A DNA stretch of 64,000 bases from Mycobacterium sp. 852013-51886_SCH5428379 (lineage in GTDB: Bacteria; Actinomycetota; Actinomycetes; Mycobacteriales; Mycobacteriaceae): the NCBI RefSeq assembly GCF_001665575.1, contig NZ_LZSU01000039.1, positions 1 through 64,000 of the forward strand, read 5' to 3'. Made by a program: the position numbers and the translations under genes. Every line of letters begins with the position of its first letter. Position 1 is the first letter of the stretch. The notes below the pieces were generated by a model. That model searched no databases and was not told where the DNA came from. It was given only the letters and a program-made list of their open reading frames with translations. Of this stretch, positions 51,343-60,991 are shown piece by piece.

Positions 51343-52605
51343 GTGACGCACTCCCACGCCCATTCGCACTCGTTGAGCGGTCCGTCGCCGCTCGGTCCGG
51401 TCGCCGCGAAGATCGTGGTCGGACTGTTGGTCGTCATCGCGCTGGCGGTGTTGGTCGGTGCCGCGTTGCTGTGGCCGAGCCAGCAGAAGGCCGACATCCC
51501 GCTGCCGTTCCAGAACGCCGAGGGCGGTGCGGTCACCACCGAGGCCGGTCACGTCGTGTCGACGAGTCTGGCTCCGTGTGGCAGCCCGTCGGCGGGTGCG
51601 GTGCTGACCGTTGATCCGTCGCCGACGCAGGGCGGCACCGCGCAGTGCGTACAGACGCTGGTGGCCATCGACACCGGGCCGAACGCCGGCGCGAAGACGC
51701 TGCTCGAGTTCAGCGGCGGGCCAGGGCAACCCGAGCTGTTGGCCGGTGACGACATCCGCCTCAGCCGTCAGGTCGACGCCCTGGGCGCCACGAGTTACTC
51801 CTTCTACGACTACGCCAGGGGTTGGCCGCTGGCGCTGCTGGCCGGGGCGTTCGCCGTCGTGGTGGTGGCGGTCGCGCGGTGGCGGGGGCTGCGCGCCCTG
51901 GTCGGCATCGTCGTGGCCTTCGCCGTGTTGATGATCTTCCTGCTGCCGGCGCTGCGTGACGGCGCCCCGGCGATCCCCGTCGCCCTGGTCGGCTCGGCGG
52001 TGATCCTCTACGCGGTGCTGTTCCTCGCGCACGGGGTGAGCCTGCGCACCAGCGCAGCCCTACTCGGGACGCTCACCTCGCTGGGGCTGGCGGCCTTCCT
52101 GTCCTGGGGCGCAATCGAACTCGTGCATCTGACCGGTCTGTCGGAGGATCAGAACAACGAGGTCGCCGCGTATCTGGGCAACGTGTCGATCACCGGTCTG
52201 CTGTTGGCCGGCTTCATCATCGGCTCCCTCGGCGTGCTCAACGACGTGACGGTCGCGCAGGCGTCGACCGCGTTCGAACTCGCGGCCGTGGGCGACGGGA
52301 CGTCGCGGCGCGACGTCTTCCTGCGCGCGATGCGGGTCGGCAGCGATCACATCGCCAGCACCGTGTACACCCTGGTGCTGGCGTATGCGGGCAGCGCGCT
52401 GCCGCTGATGTTGTTGTTCAGTGTCGCCAACCGGTCCCTGGCCGATGTGCTGACCAGCGAGAGCGTGGCCATCGAGATCGCCCGCTCGGCGGTCGGCGGG
52501 ATCGCGCTCGCCCTGTCGGTGCCGCTGACCACCGCCATCGCCACGGTGCGCGCGAGCCCGGGGTCGCGTTTCGCCGGCCCCGGCCCGGGTACCCGGCCCG
52601 GGTGA
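51343..52605 (+). CDS. YibE/F-family membrane protein
   Basis: A 420-residue protein with a His-rich N-terminus (THSHAHSHS), one membrane helix (about 22-46), an extracytoplasmic domain of about 100 residues with two cysteines, and then seven or more helices. These include GWPLALLAGAFAVVVVAVAR and later DVTVAQASTAF, a recognisable YibE/F family stretch. The family's transport role is unproven. The His cluster could bind metal. Its stop overlaps the next gene by GTGA, tying it to the molybdenum hydroxylase genes, though a functional link is uncertain. Confidence 0.82.
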   Translation: MTHSHAHSHSLSGPSPLGPVAAKIVVGLLVVIALAVLVGAALLWPSQQKADIPLPFQNAEGGAVTTEAGHVVSTSLAPCGSPSAGAVLTVDPSPTQGGTAQCVQTLVAIDTGPNAGAKTLLEFSGGPGQPELLAGDDIRLSRQVDALGATSYSFYDYARGWPLALLAGAFAVVVVAVARWRGLRALVGIVVAFAVLMIFLLPALRDGAPAIPVALVGSAVILYAVLFLAHGVSLRTSAALLGTLTSLGLAAFLSWGAIELVHLTGLSEDQNNEVAAYLGNVSITGLLLAGFIIGSLGVLNDVTVAQASTAFELAAVGDGTSRRDVFLRAMRVGSDHIASTVYTLVLAYAGSALPLMLLFSVANRSLADVLTSESVAIEIARSAVGGIALALSVPLTTAIATVRASPGSRFAGPGPGTRPG

Positions 52606-53123
52606 GCCAGCCCCTCCACGTTTCTTCGGTGACCCTCGAGGTCGACGGCCGACAGCACACGGTCACCGTCGACAACCGCGTCACCCTGCTCGATGCACTC
52701 CGCGAACATCTGGGAGTGACCGCCCCGAAGAAGGGGTGCGACCACGGCCAGTGCGGCTCCTGCACCGTGCTGCGCGACGGCCGCCGCGTCACCACCTGCC
52801 TGACGTTCGCCGTTGCCGCCGACGGCGCGAGCATCACCACCGCCGCCGGTCTCGGCACCGCCGACGACCTCCACCCCGTCGCGCAGGCGTTCTACGACGA
52901 GGACGCCTTCCAGTGCGGCTACTGCACCCCCGGTCAGATCTGCTCGGCCGTCGGGATGCTCGACGAGGTGAAGTCGGGTGCGCCGAGCTTCGTGAGCGAA
53001 GACCTCGACGCCACACCGGAACTCACCGACGACGAGATCCGCGAGCGGATGAGCGGGAACCTCTGTCGCTGCGCGGCCTACCCCAACATCGTCGCCGCCA
53101 TCGAACAGGCGGCGCAGCGGTGA
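52602..53123 (+). CDS. Molybdenum hydroxylase [2Fe-2S] small subunit
   Basis: A 173-residue iron-sulfur subunit. Cys46, Cys51, Cys54 and Cys66 bind the plant-type cluster. The second cluster uses Cys-Gly-Tyr-Cys near 105-108 and Cys-Arg-Cys near 152-154. There is no Tat signal, so the enzyme is cytoplasmic, unlike E. coli PaoA. It overlaps both neighbours by GTGA, indicating an S-M-L operon of the PaoABC/YagTSR type (aldehyde oxidoreductase-like). Confidence 0.9.
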   Translation: MSQPLHVSSVTLEVDGRQHTVTVDNRVTLLDALREHLGVTAPKKGCDHGQCGSCTVLRDGRRVTTCLTFAVAADGASITTAAGLGTADDLHPVAQAFYDEDAFQCGYCTPGQICSAVGMLDEVKSGAPSFVSEDLDATPELTDDEIRERMSGNLCRCAAYPNIVAAIEQAAQR

Positions 53124-54112
53124 AGACGTTCGACTACCACCTCGCCGAGAGCCCCGCCGACGCGGTGGCCACGCTGACCGCCCATCCCGACGCCGCGTAC
53201 CTCGCCGGGGGCACCAACCTCGTCGACCACATGAAACTCGGTGTCGCTGCACCGGATCTGCTGGTCGACGTCAGCCGACTCGACCTCGACGAGATTGCCC
53301 CGCTCGACGGCGGCGTGCGCATCGGGGCGACGGTCCGCAACAGCGATCTGGCCGCCGACCCGCTGATCCGGTCCCGCTATCCGGTGCTCGCGCGCGCCCT
53401 GCTGTCCGCGGCCTCGGGGCAGTTGCGGCACGCCGCAACGACCGCGGGCAATCTGCTGCAGCGCACCCGCTGCGTCTACTTCCAGGACGTCACCACGCCG
53501 TGCAACAAGCGCAACCCCGGCACGGGATGCTCGGCGATCGGCGGATACGTCCGCTACCACGCAATTCTCGGCGCCTCACCGCACTGCGTCGCAGCGCACC
53601 CGTCGGATATGGCGGTGGCCATGGCGGCGCTGGACGCCGTGATCGTGGTCGAGGGCAGCGGCGGTGAACGCCGCATCCCGATCGACGACTTCTACCGACT
53701 GCCCGGCGACGAGCCCCATCGCGACACCGTGCTGGAACACGGTGAGCTGATCACCGCCGTCGAACTGCCACCACCACCGTCGGAAGCCGTCTCGGACTAC
53801 CGCAAGATCCGCGACCGGGCGTCCTATGCGTTCGCCCTGGTGTCGGTCGCGGCGGAACTCAGCGTCGCCGAGAGCAACGAGATCCGTTCGGCGCGCCTCG
53901 CATTGGGTGGTATCGCGCACAAGCCGTGGCGCGCCCGTGCGGCCGAGAAGGTACTGGTCGGCGCACCCGCGACCGACGACACGTTCGCAGCGGCCGCCCG
54001 TGCCGAACTGGCCGACGCAGAACCGTTGCCGGGCAACGAGTTCAAGGTCGAGCTCGCCCGCCGGGCCATCATCGCCGAACTGCGCACCCTGACCGAGCGG
54101 AGCCGGCGATGA
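53120..54112 (+). CDS. Molybdenum hydroxylase FAD subunit with [4Fe-4S] cysteines (PaoB-like)
   Basis: A 330-residue FAD subunit. The flavin motif AGGTN is at 29-33 and TTAGN at 107-111. Four cysteines at 118, 128, 137 and 156, the first three in RTRCVYF, PCNKR and GTGCSA, match the extra [4Fe-4S] cluster known in E. coli PaoB (YagS). It passes electrons between the small subunit and the acceptor. GTG 53120 overlaps the previous stop, and ATGA joins it to the next gene. Confidence 0.88.
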   Translation: MKTFDYHLAESPADAVATLTAHPDAAYLAGGTNLVDHMKLGVAAPDLLVDVSRLDLDEIAPLDGGVRIGATVRNSDLAADPLIRSRYPVLARALLSAASGQLRHAATTAGNLLQRTRCVYFQDVTTPCNKRNPGTGCSAIGGYVRYHAILGASPHCVAAHPSDMAVAMAALDAVIVVEGSGGERRIPIDDFYRLPGDEPHRDTVLEHGELITAVELPPPPSEAVSDYRKIRDRASYAFALVSVAAELSVAESNEIRSARLALGGIAHKPWRARAAEKVLVGAPATDDTFAAAARAELADAEPLPGNEFKVELARRAIIAELRTLTERSRR

Positions 54113-56212
54113 CGCTGCTCGACGCCCAGGCGATGGGCCGCCCGATGCCCCGCCGCGACGGCCCGCTCAAGGTGACCGGGACCGCCCACTACGCCTTCGA
54201 ACGTCCCCGTCGACGACGCCGCCTATCTGCACGCCGTGCAGTCGACAATCGCCCGCGGGCAGGTCACCGCCATGGACGTGGCCGCGGCACGTGCCGTCGA
54301 CGGGGTGCTCGATGTGCTCACCGTGTTCGACGCCCCGAAGCTGGCCGACGCCGAGGACGGTGAACTGGCCATCCTGCAGGACGACCGGGTGCACTTCCGC
54401 GGTCAGATCATCGGCGGGGTGGTCGCCGAGACCGCCGAGATCGCCCGGCACGCAGCCGCTCTGGTGCAGGTGATGTACAGCGAGGAGCCGCACGACGTCG
54501 TGCTGACCGCCGAGCACCCCGGGCTGTACGCACCTGAGGAGGTCAACTCGGGCTATGACACCGACACCGACGAAGGTGACGTAGACACAGCGCTGGCGAC
54601 TGCCGAGTTCACCGTCGACGAAAGCTATTCGACACCGATCGAGCACAACAACCCGATGGAACCGCACGCCTGCATCGCTGTGTGGTCGCAGGACGACGGC
54701 CGGACCGCGGTCACGATGTACGACTCCACCCAGGGCGCCCACGCCGTGCGCAAAGCGCTCGCCCCGATCCTGGGCCTCGAGGTCGACCAGATGCGGGTGA
54801 TCAACCCGCATGTCGGCGGTGGATTCGGTTCCAAGGGCGCGCCACACGCGCACAACGTGCTGGCGTTGCTGGCCGCCCAGCGGCTGCCGGGCCGGCCGGT
54901 GAAGATGGCCGTCACCCGCCAGCAGATGTTCTCCCTCGTCGGCTACCGCCCTCAGATCCTGCAGCGGCTGCGGCTGGGTGCCGATCGCGACGGCCGGCTC
55001 ACCGCGCTGGTGCACGACGTGGTCGAGCAAACTTCCACCGTCAAGGAGTACGCGGAGCAGACGGCGGTGACCTCGCGGAAGATGTACGCGAGCCCCAATC
55101 GCCGGACTTCCCACCGCTTGGCCGCGCTCGATGTGCCGGTTCCGTTTTGGATGCGCGCCCCCGGCGAATGCCCCGGCACCTACGCCGCCGAAGTGGCGAT
55201 GGACGAGTTGGCCGTGGCCTGCGGTATCGACCCGATCGAGCTGCGGGTGATCAATGATCCCGAGGTGGATCCCGAGACCGGGAAACCCTGGTCGGGCCGG
55301 CACCTGGTCGAGTGTCTGCGCCTGGGCGCCGATCGGTTCGGATGGGATCAGCGTAATCCTGCTGCCGCACAGACGATCTCGGGTGACTGGTACGTCGGTC
55401 TCGGGGTGGCGTCCGCGACGTACCCTGCGATGATGATGCCCGGTAACACCGCACGCGTCACCTACGTCGCCGAGGGCCGCTACCTGGTCGAGATCGGCGC
55501 CGCCGACATCGGCACCGGAACCTGGACGACGTTGACACAGATCGCCGCGGACGCATTGGGGGTGGACACCGAGGCGGTCGAGTTGCGCATCGGCGACTCC
55601 GCGCTGCCGGACGCGTCGGTCGCGGGCGGTTCGTCTGGCATCAACTCCTGGGGGTCGGCGATCGTGGCGGCCGCCCGGCAGTTCCGCCGCGACCACGGCG
55701 ATCCGCCGGCGGTGGGGGCGAGCACGTCGGCGGAGGCGCCGGAGAATCCCGAGTCCGAGAAGTACACGATGCAGTCGTTCGGCGCGCACTTCGTCGAAGC
55801 CCGGGTGCACCGGGACACCGGGGAGATCCGGGTGCCGCGGATGCTCGGCGTATTCGACGTCGGCCGGGCGATCAACGCCAGGACACTGCGCTCGCAGCTG
55901 ATCGGCGGGATGACCATGGGGTTGTCGATGGCGTTGCACGAGGAGAGTTTTCGCGATCCGCGCTTCGGTCATGTCGTGACGCAGGATCTCGCGACCTACC
56001 ACTTCAGCGCACACGCCGACGTGGCCGACATCGACGCGATCTGGCTCGGCGAAGTCGACGAACACGCCAACGCCATGGGTTCGCGCGGCGCCGGAGAGAT
56101 CGGCATCGTTGGATCGGCCGCGGCCGTCGTCAACGCCGTCTACCACGCCACCGGAGTGCGGGTGCGGGATCTGCCCCTCACCCTCGACAAGGTGCTCGCC
56201 GGGCTGCCCTGA
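54109..56212 (+). pseudogene. Molybdenum hydroxylase molybdopterin subunit, frameshifted (PaoC-like)
   Basis: Translation from ATG 54109 gives a normal start (RPMPRRDGPLKVTGTAHYAF) and then runs into Arg-rich nonsense at about 54200. The correct continuation (NVPVDDAAYLHAVQSTIARG) is in another frame and runs to 56212. One missing base near 54199-54202 (TTCGAACGT, where TTCGAGAACGT or similar is expected) explains this. Downstream motifs are intact: GGGFGSKGAPH and the catalytic Glu in GSRGAGEIG near the end. It is the large subunit of the S-M-L enzyme. It may be truly inactivated or a sequencing error; the low-quality contig end makes the latter plausible. Confidence 0.85.
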
Positions 56213-57076
56213 TCAGCGTTCGAGCAGGCCGAGCAGGTAGGCGCCGTAGCCCGATTTCATCAGTGTCGCTGCGCGGGAGGCCAATTCGTCGTCGCCGATG
56301 AACCCGACGCGCCAAGCGACCTCTTCGGGAACCGAGATCTTCAGGCCCTGCCTGCGTTCGATCGTGCGGACGTAGTCACCGGCGTCGAGCAGCGAGTCGA
56401 ACGTGCCGGTGTCGAGCCAGGCGGTGCCGCGGGCGAGCACCTCGACGCTCAGCCGGCCCTGGTCGAGATAGGTGCGGTTGATATCGGTGATCTCGTACTC
56501 GCCGCGCGCGGATTTCTTCAGGCCGCGGGCGATCTCGACGACATCGTTGTCGTAGAAGTACAGGCCCGGCACGGCGTAGTGCGACTTGGGGGTGAGCGGC
56601 TTCTCCTCGAGCGACAGCGCTCTACCGTCGGCGTCGAACTCGACCACCCCGTAGTCGGCGGGGTTGGCCACCCAGTACGCGAAGATCGCGCCGCCATCGA
56701 CGTCGTGGAAGCGGCGCAGACTGCTGCCCAGACCCGGCCCGTAGAAGATGTTGTCCCCCAACGCCAATGCGACCGGTCCGGTGCCGATGTGCTCGGCGCC
56801 GATGACGAACGCCTGCGCCAGCCCCTCCGGTGCGCGCTGGACGGCGTAGGTGATCGAGATGCCGAACGCCGATCCGTCGCCGAGCACCCTCTCGAACCGG
56901 GGAGCGTCCTCGGGGGTGGTGATCACCTGGATGTCGCGGATGCCGGCGAGCATCAGGGTGGACAGCGGATAGTAGATCAGCGGCTTGTCGTACACGGGCA
57001 CAAGCTGTTTGCACACCCCGAGCGTGACGGGATACAGGCGCGTTCCCGAACCGCCGGCCAGGATGATGCCGCGCAT
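56213..57076 (-). CDS. rmlA: Glucose-1-phosphate thymidylyltransferase RmlA
   Basis: A 287-residue nucleotidyltransferase that makes dTDP-glucose, the first step to dTDP-rhamnose for the mycobacterial cell-wall linker. The N-terminal GGSGTRLYPVT loop (residues 8-18), KQLVPVYDKP (23-32), Gly-Asp-Asn near 107, EEKP near 160 and WLDTGT near 220 are all typical. It ends exactly where the convergent hydroxylase gene ends (56212/56213). Its start overlaps the stop of the SnoaL-like gene. Confidence 0.96.
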   Translation of the reverse strand: MRGIILAGGSGTRLYPVTLGVCKQLVPVYDKPLIYYPLSTLMLAGIRDIQVITTPEDAPRFERVLGDGSAFGISITYAVQRAPEGLAQAFVIGAEHIGTGPVALALGDNIFYGPGLGSSLRRFHDVDGGAIFAYWVANPADYGVVEFDADGRALSLEEKPLTPKSHYAVPGLYFYDNDVVEIARGLKKSARGEYEITDINRTYLDQGRLSVEVLARGTAWLDTGTFDSLLDAGDYVRTIERRQGLKISVPEEVAWRVGFIGDDELASRAATLMKSGYGAYLLGLLER

Positions 57077-57444
57077 CAGGTCGTCGCGTCGTCTTCGGTC
57101 AGCTCGGTGGCGGCCAGCGCCGAGGCCAGATCGTCGTGCCGGAACACCGAGGTCACTTTGTCGTGCACCACCCGGAACGCCGACGCGGCGACACCGGTTT
57201 CGCCGGTGACCGTCGTGATCTGCTCCTCGACGACCACGGTCCCGCCGTTGATGTACAGCCGGCCCGGCTCAGCCGTCACATCCAATGCCTGCGCCCACTC
57301 CCGCAGCGCGGCGTGTCCCTGGGCCGCACCGGCCGCGTCACCGATCTCGATGTCGTCGCTGGACAGCTCGATCAGCGTGTCGATGTCGCGGGCGTTGAGC
57401 GCGTCATGCCAGGCGAGGACGGTGGCCTTCTCCGAAGTGGTCAT
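57076..57444 (-). CDS. SnoaL-like (NTF2-fold) protein
   Basis: A 122-residue NTF2-like protein. The opening helix (TVLAWHDALNARDIDTLIEL), the DDIEIGD strand and the Gly-His-Ala-Ala-Leu-Arg-Glu-Trp helix are typical of SnoaL/polyketide-cyclase-like or limonene-epoxide-hydrolase-like domains. The ligand is unknown and there is no signal peptide. Its stop overlaps the rmlA start by ATGA, so rmlA translation may depend on it. Confidence 0.75.
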   Translation of the reverse strand: MTTSEKATVLAWHDALNARDIDTLIELSSDDIEIGDAAGAAQGHAALREWAQALDVTAEPGRLYINGGTVVVEEQITTVTGETGVAASAFRVVHDKVTSVFRHDDLASALAATELTEDDATT

Positions 57445-57466
57445 CCCGCGAATCTACCCACGCCGG

Positions 57467-58228
57467 TCAGAACCGCGTCCGCTCCAGCCACCGGTTCCAG
57501 ACGTCGGTGTCGCCGAAGATCTCCAAACCGCTTTCCTCGGCGCTGCGTCGGCCACTGACCGCCAGCAGCAGCGCCGTGGCCGGCCCGCGCACCGCCACGC
57601 TGGCCTTGCCGTGGTCGTGCGACCACGAGATGCCGTCCTCGTCGTGGCGGACGGTCCATTCGCCGCTCGGCCCCAGGGCGTCGTCGGTGGCGTGCAGGTG
57701 GATGGTGTCGTCCCGCTCCAGCGGCGGATGCCCGCGCTGCCGTACGGCGCGGGCCTGCACGCTGACCCGTTCGATGGTCTCGCTGACCGCGTCGGCGGCC
57801 AGTTCGGGGTCGAGGGTGTAGTCGGCGCCCACGGTGATGGCCGCGTCGGCGCGGTGCACAGTCGCCTCGTGCAGACGGCGGCGCACCCACCAGCCCGCGG
57901 GGCGGGGGCCGAGGAACGTCCACACCCGCGCGTCGGAGCCCACCCGGTCGAGGGCGTCGACGATCAACCTCGCGCTCTGCCGGAGCCATTCGGCGGCGGC
58001 CTCCGGATCGTCGGGCGGCCGGCCGTCCCGGACGTCGCGCGGGTCGAGTTCGTGGCCGCGCCGTTCGGCGATGATCTGCGCTGCCCAGCGGTGGCCGCGC
58101 CCGACATGACGGAACAGCTGGCGCAACGTCCAGTCCGGGCAGGTGGGAACGGGCGCCTGGGGATCGCCCGCGGCGATCAGATCGCCGAAGCTGTCGGTCT
58201 GCTCGAGCAGCGCTGCCCGGAAGTCCAC
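57467..58228 (-). CDS. Mycothiol-dependent maleylpyruvate isomerase-family protein
   Basis: A 253-residue protein with a DinB-like four-helix N-terminal domain and an SCP2-like C-terminal domain. Candidate metal ligands are His in RHVGRGHRW (near residues 41-47) and His in LHEATVHRADA (near 119-125). The PTCPDWTLRQL opening is characteristic. Family members use mycothiol to isomerise or detoxify electrophiles; the substrate here is unknown. It follows the P450 gene closely, so both may act on the same compound. Confidence 0.82.
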   Translation of the reverse strand: MDFRAALLEQTDSFGDLIAAGDPQAPVPTCPDWTLRQLFRHVGRGHRWAAQIIAERRGHELDPRDVRDGRPPDDPEAAAEWLRQSARLIVDALDRVGSDARVWTFLGPRPAGWWVRRRLHEATVHRADAAITVGADYTLDPELAADAVSETIERVSVQARAVRQRGHPPLERDDTIHLHATDDALGPSGEWTVRHDEDGISWSHDHGKASVAVRGPATALLLAVSGRRSAEESGLEIFGDTDVWNRWLERTRF

Positions 58229-58229
58229 C

Positions 58230-59576
58230 TCATGAATTTAGCGCGGCGCGCGCCGCTCGGAGCCTGATCGGCAGAGTCGCCCAGCCGCGCAGCACCCGGG
58301 TCTCCCGGCGGGTGCCCGCGCCGTCCAGCTCGGCGTGCGGGAAGCGGTCGAAGAACGCGCGCAGCCCCACCTCCCCCTCGGCGCGGGCCAAGGCCGCGCC
58401 CAGACAGAAATGCCTGCCGGCGGAGAAGGACAGATGCCGGCCCGCGTTCTCCCGCGTGACGTCGAAGCGATGCGGATCGTCGAACACCGCGGGATCGCGG
58501 TTGGCCCCGGCGAGATGGATGATGACCAGTTCGCCGCGGCGCACCGGCACCCCGCCGATCTCGACGTCGGTCTTGGCCACCCGCGCGCTCATCTGCACCG
58601 GCGAGTCGAGCCGCAGAATCTCTTCGACGGCGCCTGCCCACAGTTCGGGACGCTCCTGCAGGACGGCGAGCTGGTCGGGGTGGTCGAGCAGCATCTTGAT
58701 GCCGTTGCCCAGCAGGTTCACCGTGGTCTCGAATCCGGCGGCGAGCACCAGGCCCGCCGTCGCCTGCAGTTCCCGTTCGCTGATCCCGTCCTCACCGTCG
58801 GAGGCGGCGATGAGCTGGCTGAGCAGGTCGTCACCGGGCTGGCGGCGCAGCGCCCGCAGGTGGCCGACCAGCCAGTCGTTGAACCCCACGATGCCGTCGT
58901 TGACCCGCAGGTACTGCGACCAGGACAGGCCGATGTCCAGGCTGGGCGCCCCGAGTTCACCGAAGCGCAGGATCTCCGGCCGGTCGGAGTCGGGGACACC
59001 GAGCACGTCGCAGATCACCGAGACCGGCAGCTGCGAGCAATAGCGCTCCACGATGTCGACGGCGCCGATGTTGTCGGCGTCGCGCTCCAGGTCGTCGAGC
59101 AGGGTTTGCGCGGTGGCCTCCACGCCGTCGCGCAGCCGCTTCACCGCGCGGCTGGTGAACACCGAGGACACCAGCTTGCGGCAGCGGGTGTGGTCGGGTG
59201 GCTCGATGGTCAGCAGCGACGGCGGTTCGATCGGGTGCAGCAGACCGGTGTCGGTGCGGTCGATGATCCAGCGCAGCGCGGGCGGCAACTGGCCGCCCAG
59301 CGAGGACACCCGGAAGTCGTCGGAGCGCAGCAGTTCCCCGGCGATGTCGTGGTCGAACGTCATCGACGCGGCGCGGCCCCGCACGATCCGTCCGTGCACC
59401 CGCTGCTCGTCGGCGAACGTGGCGGGGTCCGCGCGCACCGCGGGGTCGCCGATCAGACGGGCCTGGGCGTCGCCGCGGCGCATTCCCATCCGGGACAGTC
59501 CGCGGACCACGCCGTGCAGGGCCACCCAGCGAATGCGCTGCCGCATCGTCGGCCTGGAAGAAGTTCGTGCCATCAC
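58230..59576 (-). CDS. Cytochrome P450
   Basis: A 448-residue soluble P450. The I-helix oxygen motif AGFETT is near residue 275, ExxR (Glu-Ile-Leu-Arg) near 315, and the heme-Cys loop FSAGRHFCLG near 383-392. There is no membrane anchor. It would need a separate ferredoxin and reductase, which are not in the window. The CYP family number and substrate cannot be assigned. Its start overlaps the udgA stop by ATGA. Confidence 0.95.
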   Translation of the reverse strand: MMARTSSRPTMRQRIRWVALHGVVRGLSRMGMRRGDAQARLIGDPAVRADPATFADEQRVHGRIVRGRAASMTFDHDIAGELLRSDDFRVSSLGGQLPPALRWIIDRTDTGLLHPIEPPSLLTIEPPDHTRCRKLVSSVFTSRAVKRLRDGVEATAQTLLDDLERDADNIGAVDIVERYCSQLPVSVICDVLGVPDSDRPEILRFGELGAPSLDIGLSWSQYLRVNDGIVGFNDWLVGHLRALRRQPGDDLLSQLIAASDGEDGISERELQATAGLVLAAGFETTVNLLGNGIKMLLDHPDQLAVLQERPELWAGAVEEILRLDSPVQMSARVAKTDVEIGGVPVRRGELVIIHLAGANRDPAVFDDPHRFDVTRENAGRHLSFSAGRHFCLGAALARAEGEVGLRAFFDRFPHAELDGAGTRRETRVLRGWATLPIRLRAARAALNS

Positions 59577-60913
59577 CCGAGCTTAGGCGCGGACGGCGAT
59601 CTGCCCAGCGCGTACACCCGCCAGCCGGCCGCCGACCAGCGCTCGCGGTCGAGGCAGTTACGTCCGTCCACAACGACTTTCGCGCGCACCGTACCGCGCA
59701 GCGCCGTGGGGTCCAGCTCCACGAACTCGCGCCACTCGGTGAGCACCAGCACCGCGTCGGCCCGATCACAGGCGTCGTCGATCGACGTCGCGTAATTCAG
59801 CGTGGGGAACACCCGCCGCGAGCTGTCCATCGCCTTGGGGTCGTAGACGTTGACCGTGGCGCCGTTGAGTTGCAACATCCCGGCCACGTTGAGCGCGGGT
59901 GAATCGCGGACGTCGTCGGATTCGGGTTTGAACGCCGCGCCGAGGACGGCGATGGTGGCGCCGAGCAGCGATCCGCCGCACGCGGTGGCCGCCAGTTCGA
60001 CCATCCGGGTGCGCCGGCGCATGTTGATGCTGTCCACCTCGCGCAGGAAGGTCAGCGCGTGGTTGGCGCCCAGCTCCCCCGCGCGGGCCATGAACGCGCG
60101 GATGTCCTTGGGCAGGCAGCCGCCGCCGAATCCCAGTCCCGCGTTCAGGAACCGGCGTCCGATGCGGGGGTCGTGGCCGAGCGCGTCGGCCAGCACCGTG
60201 ACGTCGGCGTCGGCGGCCTCGCACACCTCCGAGATCGCGTTGATGAACGAGATCTTCGTGGCCAGGAAGGCGTTCGCCGCCACCTTGACCAGTTCGGCGG
60301 TCTGCAGATCCGTGACCAGGAACGGCACGCCGGAGGCCAGGATGGGTGCATAGAGTTCGCGCAGCACCGCCTCGGCGCGCGTCGAATCAGGTTGCACGCC
60401 AAGCACGATACGGTCGGGCGCCAGCGTGTCCTGGACAGCGAAGCCCTCGCGGAGGAACTCCGGGTTCCACGCCACCTCGACGTCGATGCCCTGCGGGGCG
60501 AGTTCTCTGGCGCGCGCACCGATCGCGGCTGCAGTGCCCACCGGCACCGTGGATTTGCCGACGATCACGGCGTCACGACGCAACCGCGGGACGAGGTCGT
60601 CGATCACGGCGTACACCTGGGAGACGTCGGCGCCGTGTTCGCCTCTCTTCTGCGGCGTCCCGACCCCGATGAAGTGCACGTCGGCGAATCCGGCAGCCGC
60701 GCCGTAGTCGCTGGTGAACTGCAACCGCTGCGCGGCGATGTTGCGGCTCAGGACGTCCCGTAGCCCCGGCTCGTAGAAGGGGATCTCGCCGGCGGCGAGT
60801 TTGGCGACCTTCCCGGGGTCGATGTCGACGCCGATGACCTCATGACCGAGCTCGGCCATTCCAGCGGCGTGGGTCGCGCCGAGATACCCGGTGCCGAACA
60901 CAGCGCATCGCAT
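59573..60913 (-). CDS. udgA: UDP-glucose 6-dehydrogenase
   Basis: A 446-residue enzyme that oxidises UDP-glucose to UDP-glucuronate with two NAD. The Rossmann motif GTGYLG is at 7-12, Lys-Ser-Thr-Val-Pro-Val near 119 and the catalytic Cys in GFGGGCLPKD near 264. The length is normal. It is at the head of udgA-P450-isomerase-SnoaL-rmlA on the minus strand, where sugar-nucleotide genes surround redox enzymes. Confidence 0.94.
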   Translation of the reverse strand: MRCAVFGTGYLGATHAAGMAELGHEVIGVDIDPGKVAKLAAGEIPFYEPGLRDVLSRNIAAQRLQFTSDYGAAAGFADVHFIGVGTPQKRGEHGADVSQVYAVIDDLVPRLRRDAVIVGKSTVPVGTAAAIGARARELAPQGIDVEVAWNPEFLREGFAVQDTLAPDRIVLGVQPDSTRAEAVLRELYAPILASGVPFLVTDLQTAELVKVAANAFLATKISFINAISEVCEAADADVTVLADALGHDPRIGRRFLNAGLGFGGGCLPKDIRAFMARAGELGANHALTFLREVDSINMRRRTRMVELAATACGGSLLGATIAVLGAAFKPESDDVRDSPALNVAGMLQLNGATVNVYDPKAMDSSRRVFPTLNYATSIDDACDRADAVLVLTEWREFVELDPTALRGTVRAKVVVDGRNCLDRERWSAAGWRVYALGRSPSAPKLG

Positions 60914-60991
60914 ACCGACTTGATATGCGGACGCGGTGAGCGGACCGCTACGTGACGCCGAGCGGCATGCGAACGCCGGATGTCCGGTCGG

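Noticed and set aside
54109..54363. A short separate gene upstream of a gene starting at 54236
   Set aside because: The first 30 residues and the downstream frame are the two parts of one molybdopterin subunit; the Arg-rich end of the short frame is out-of-frame translation.
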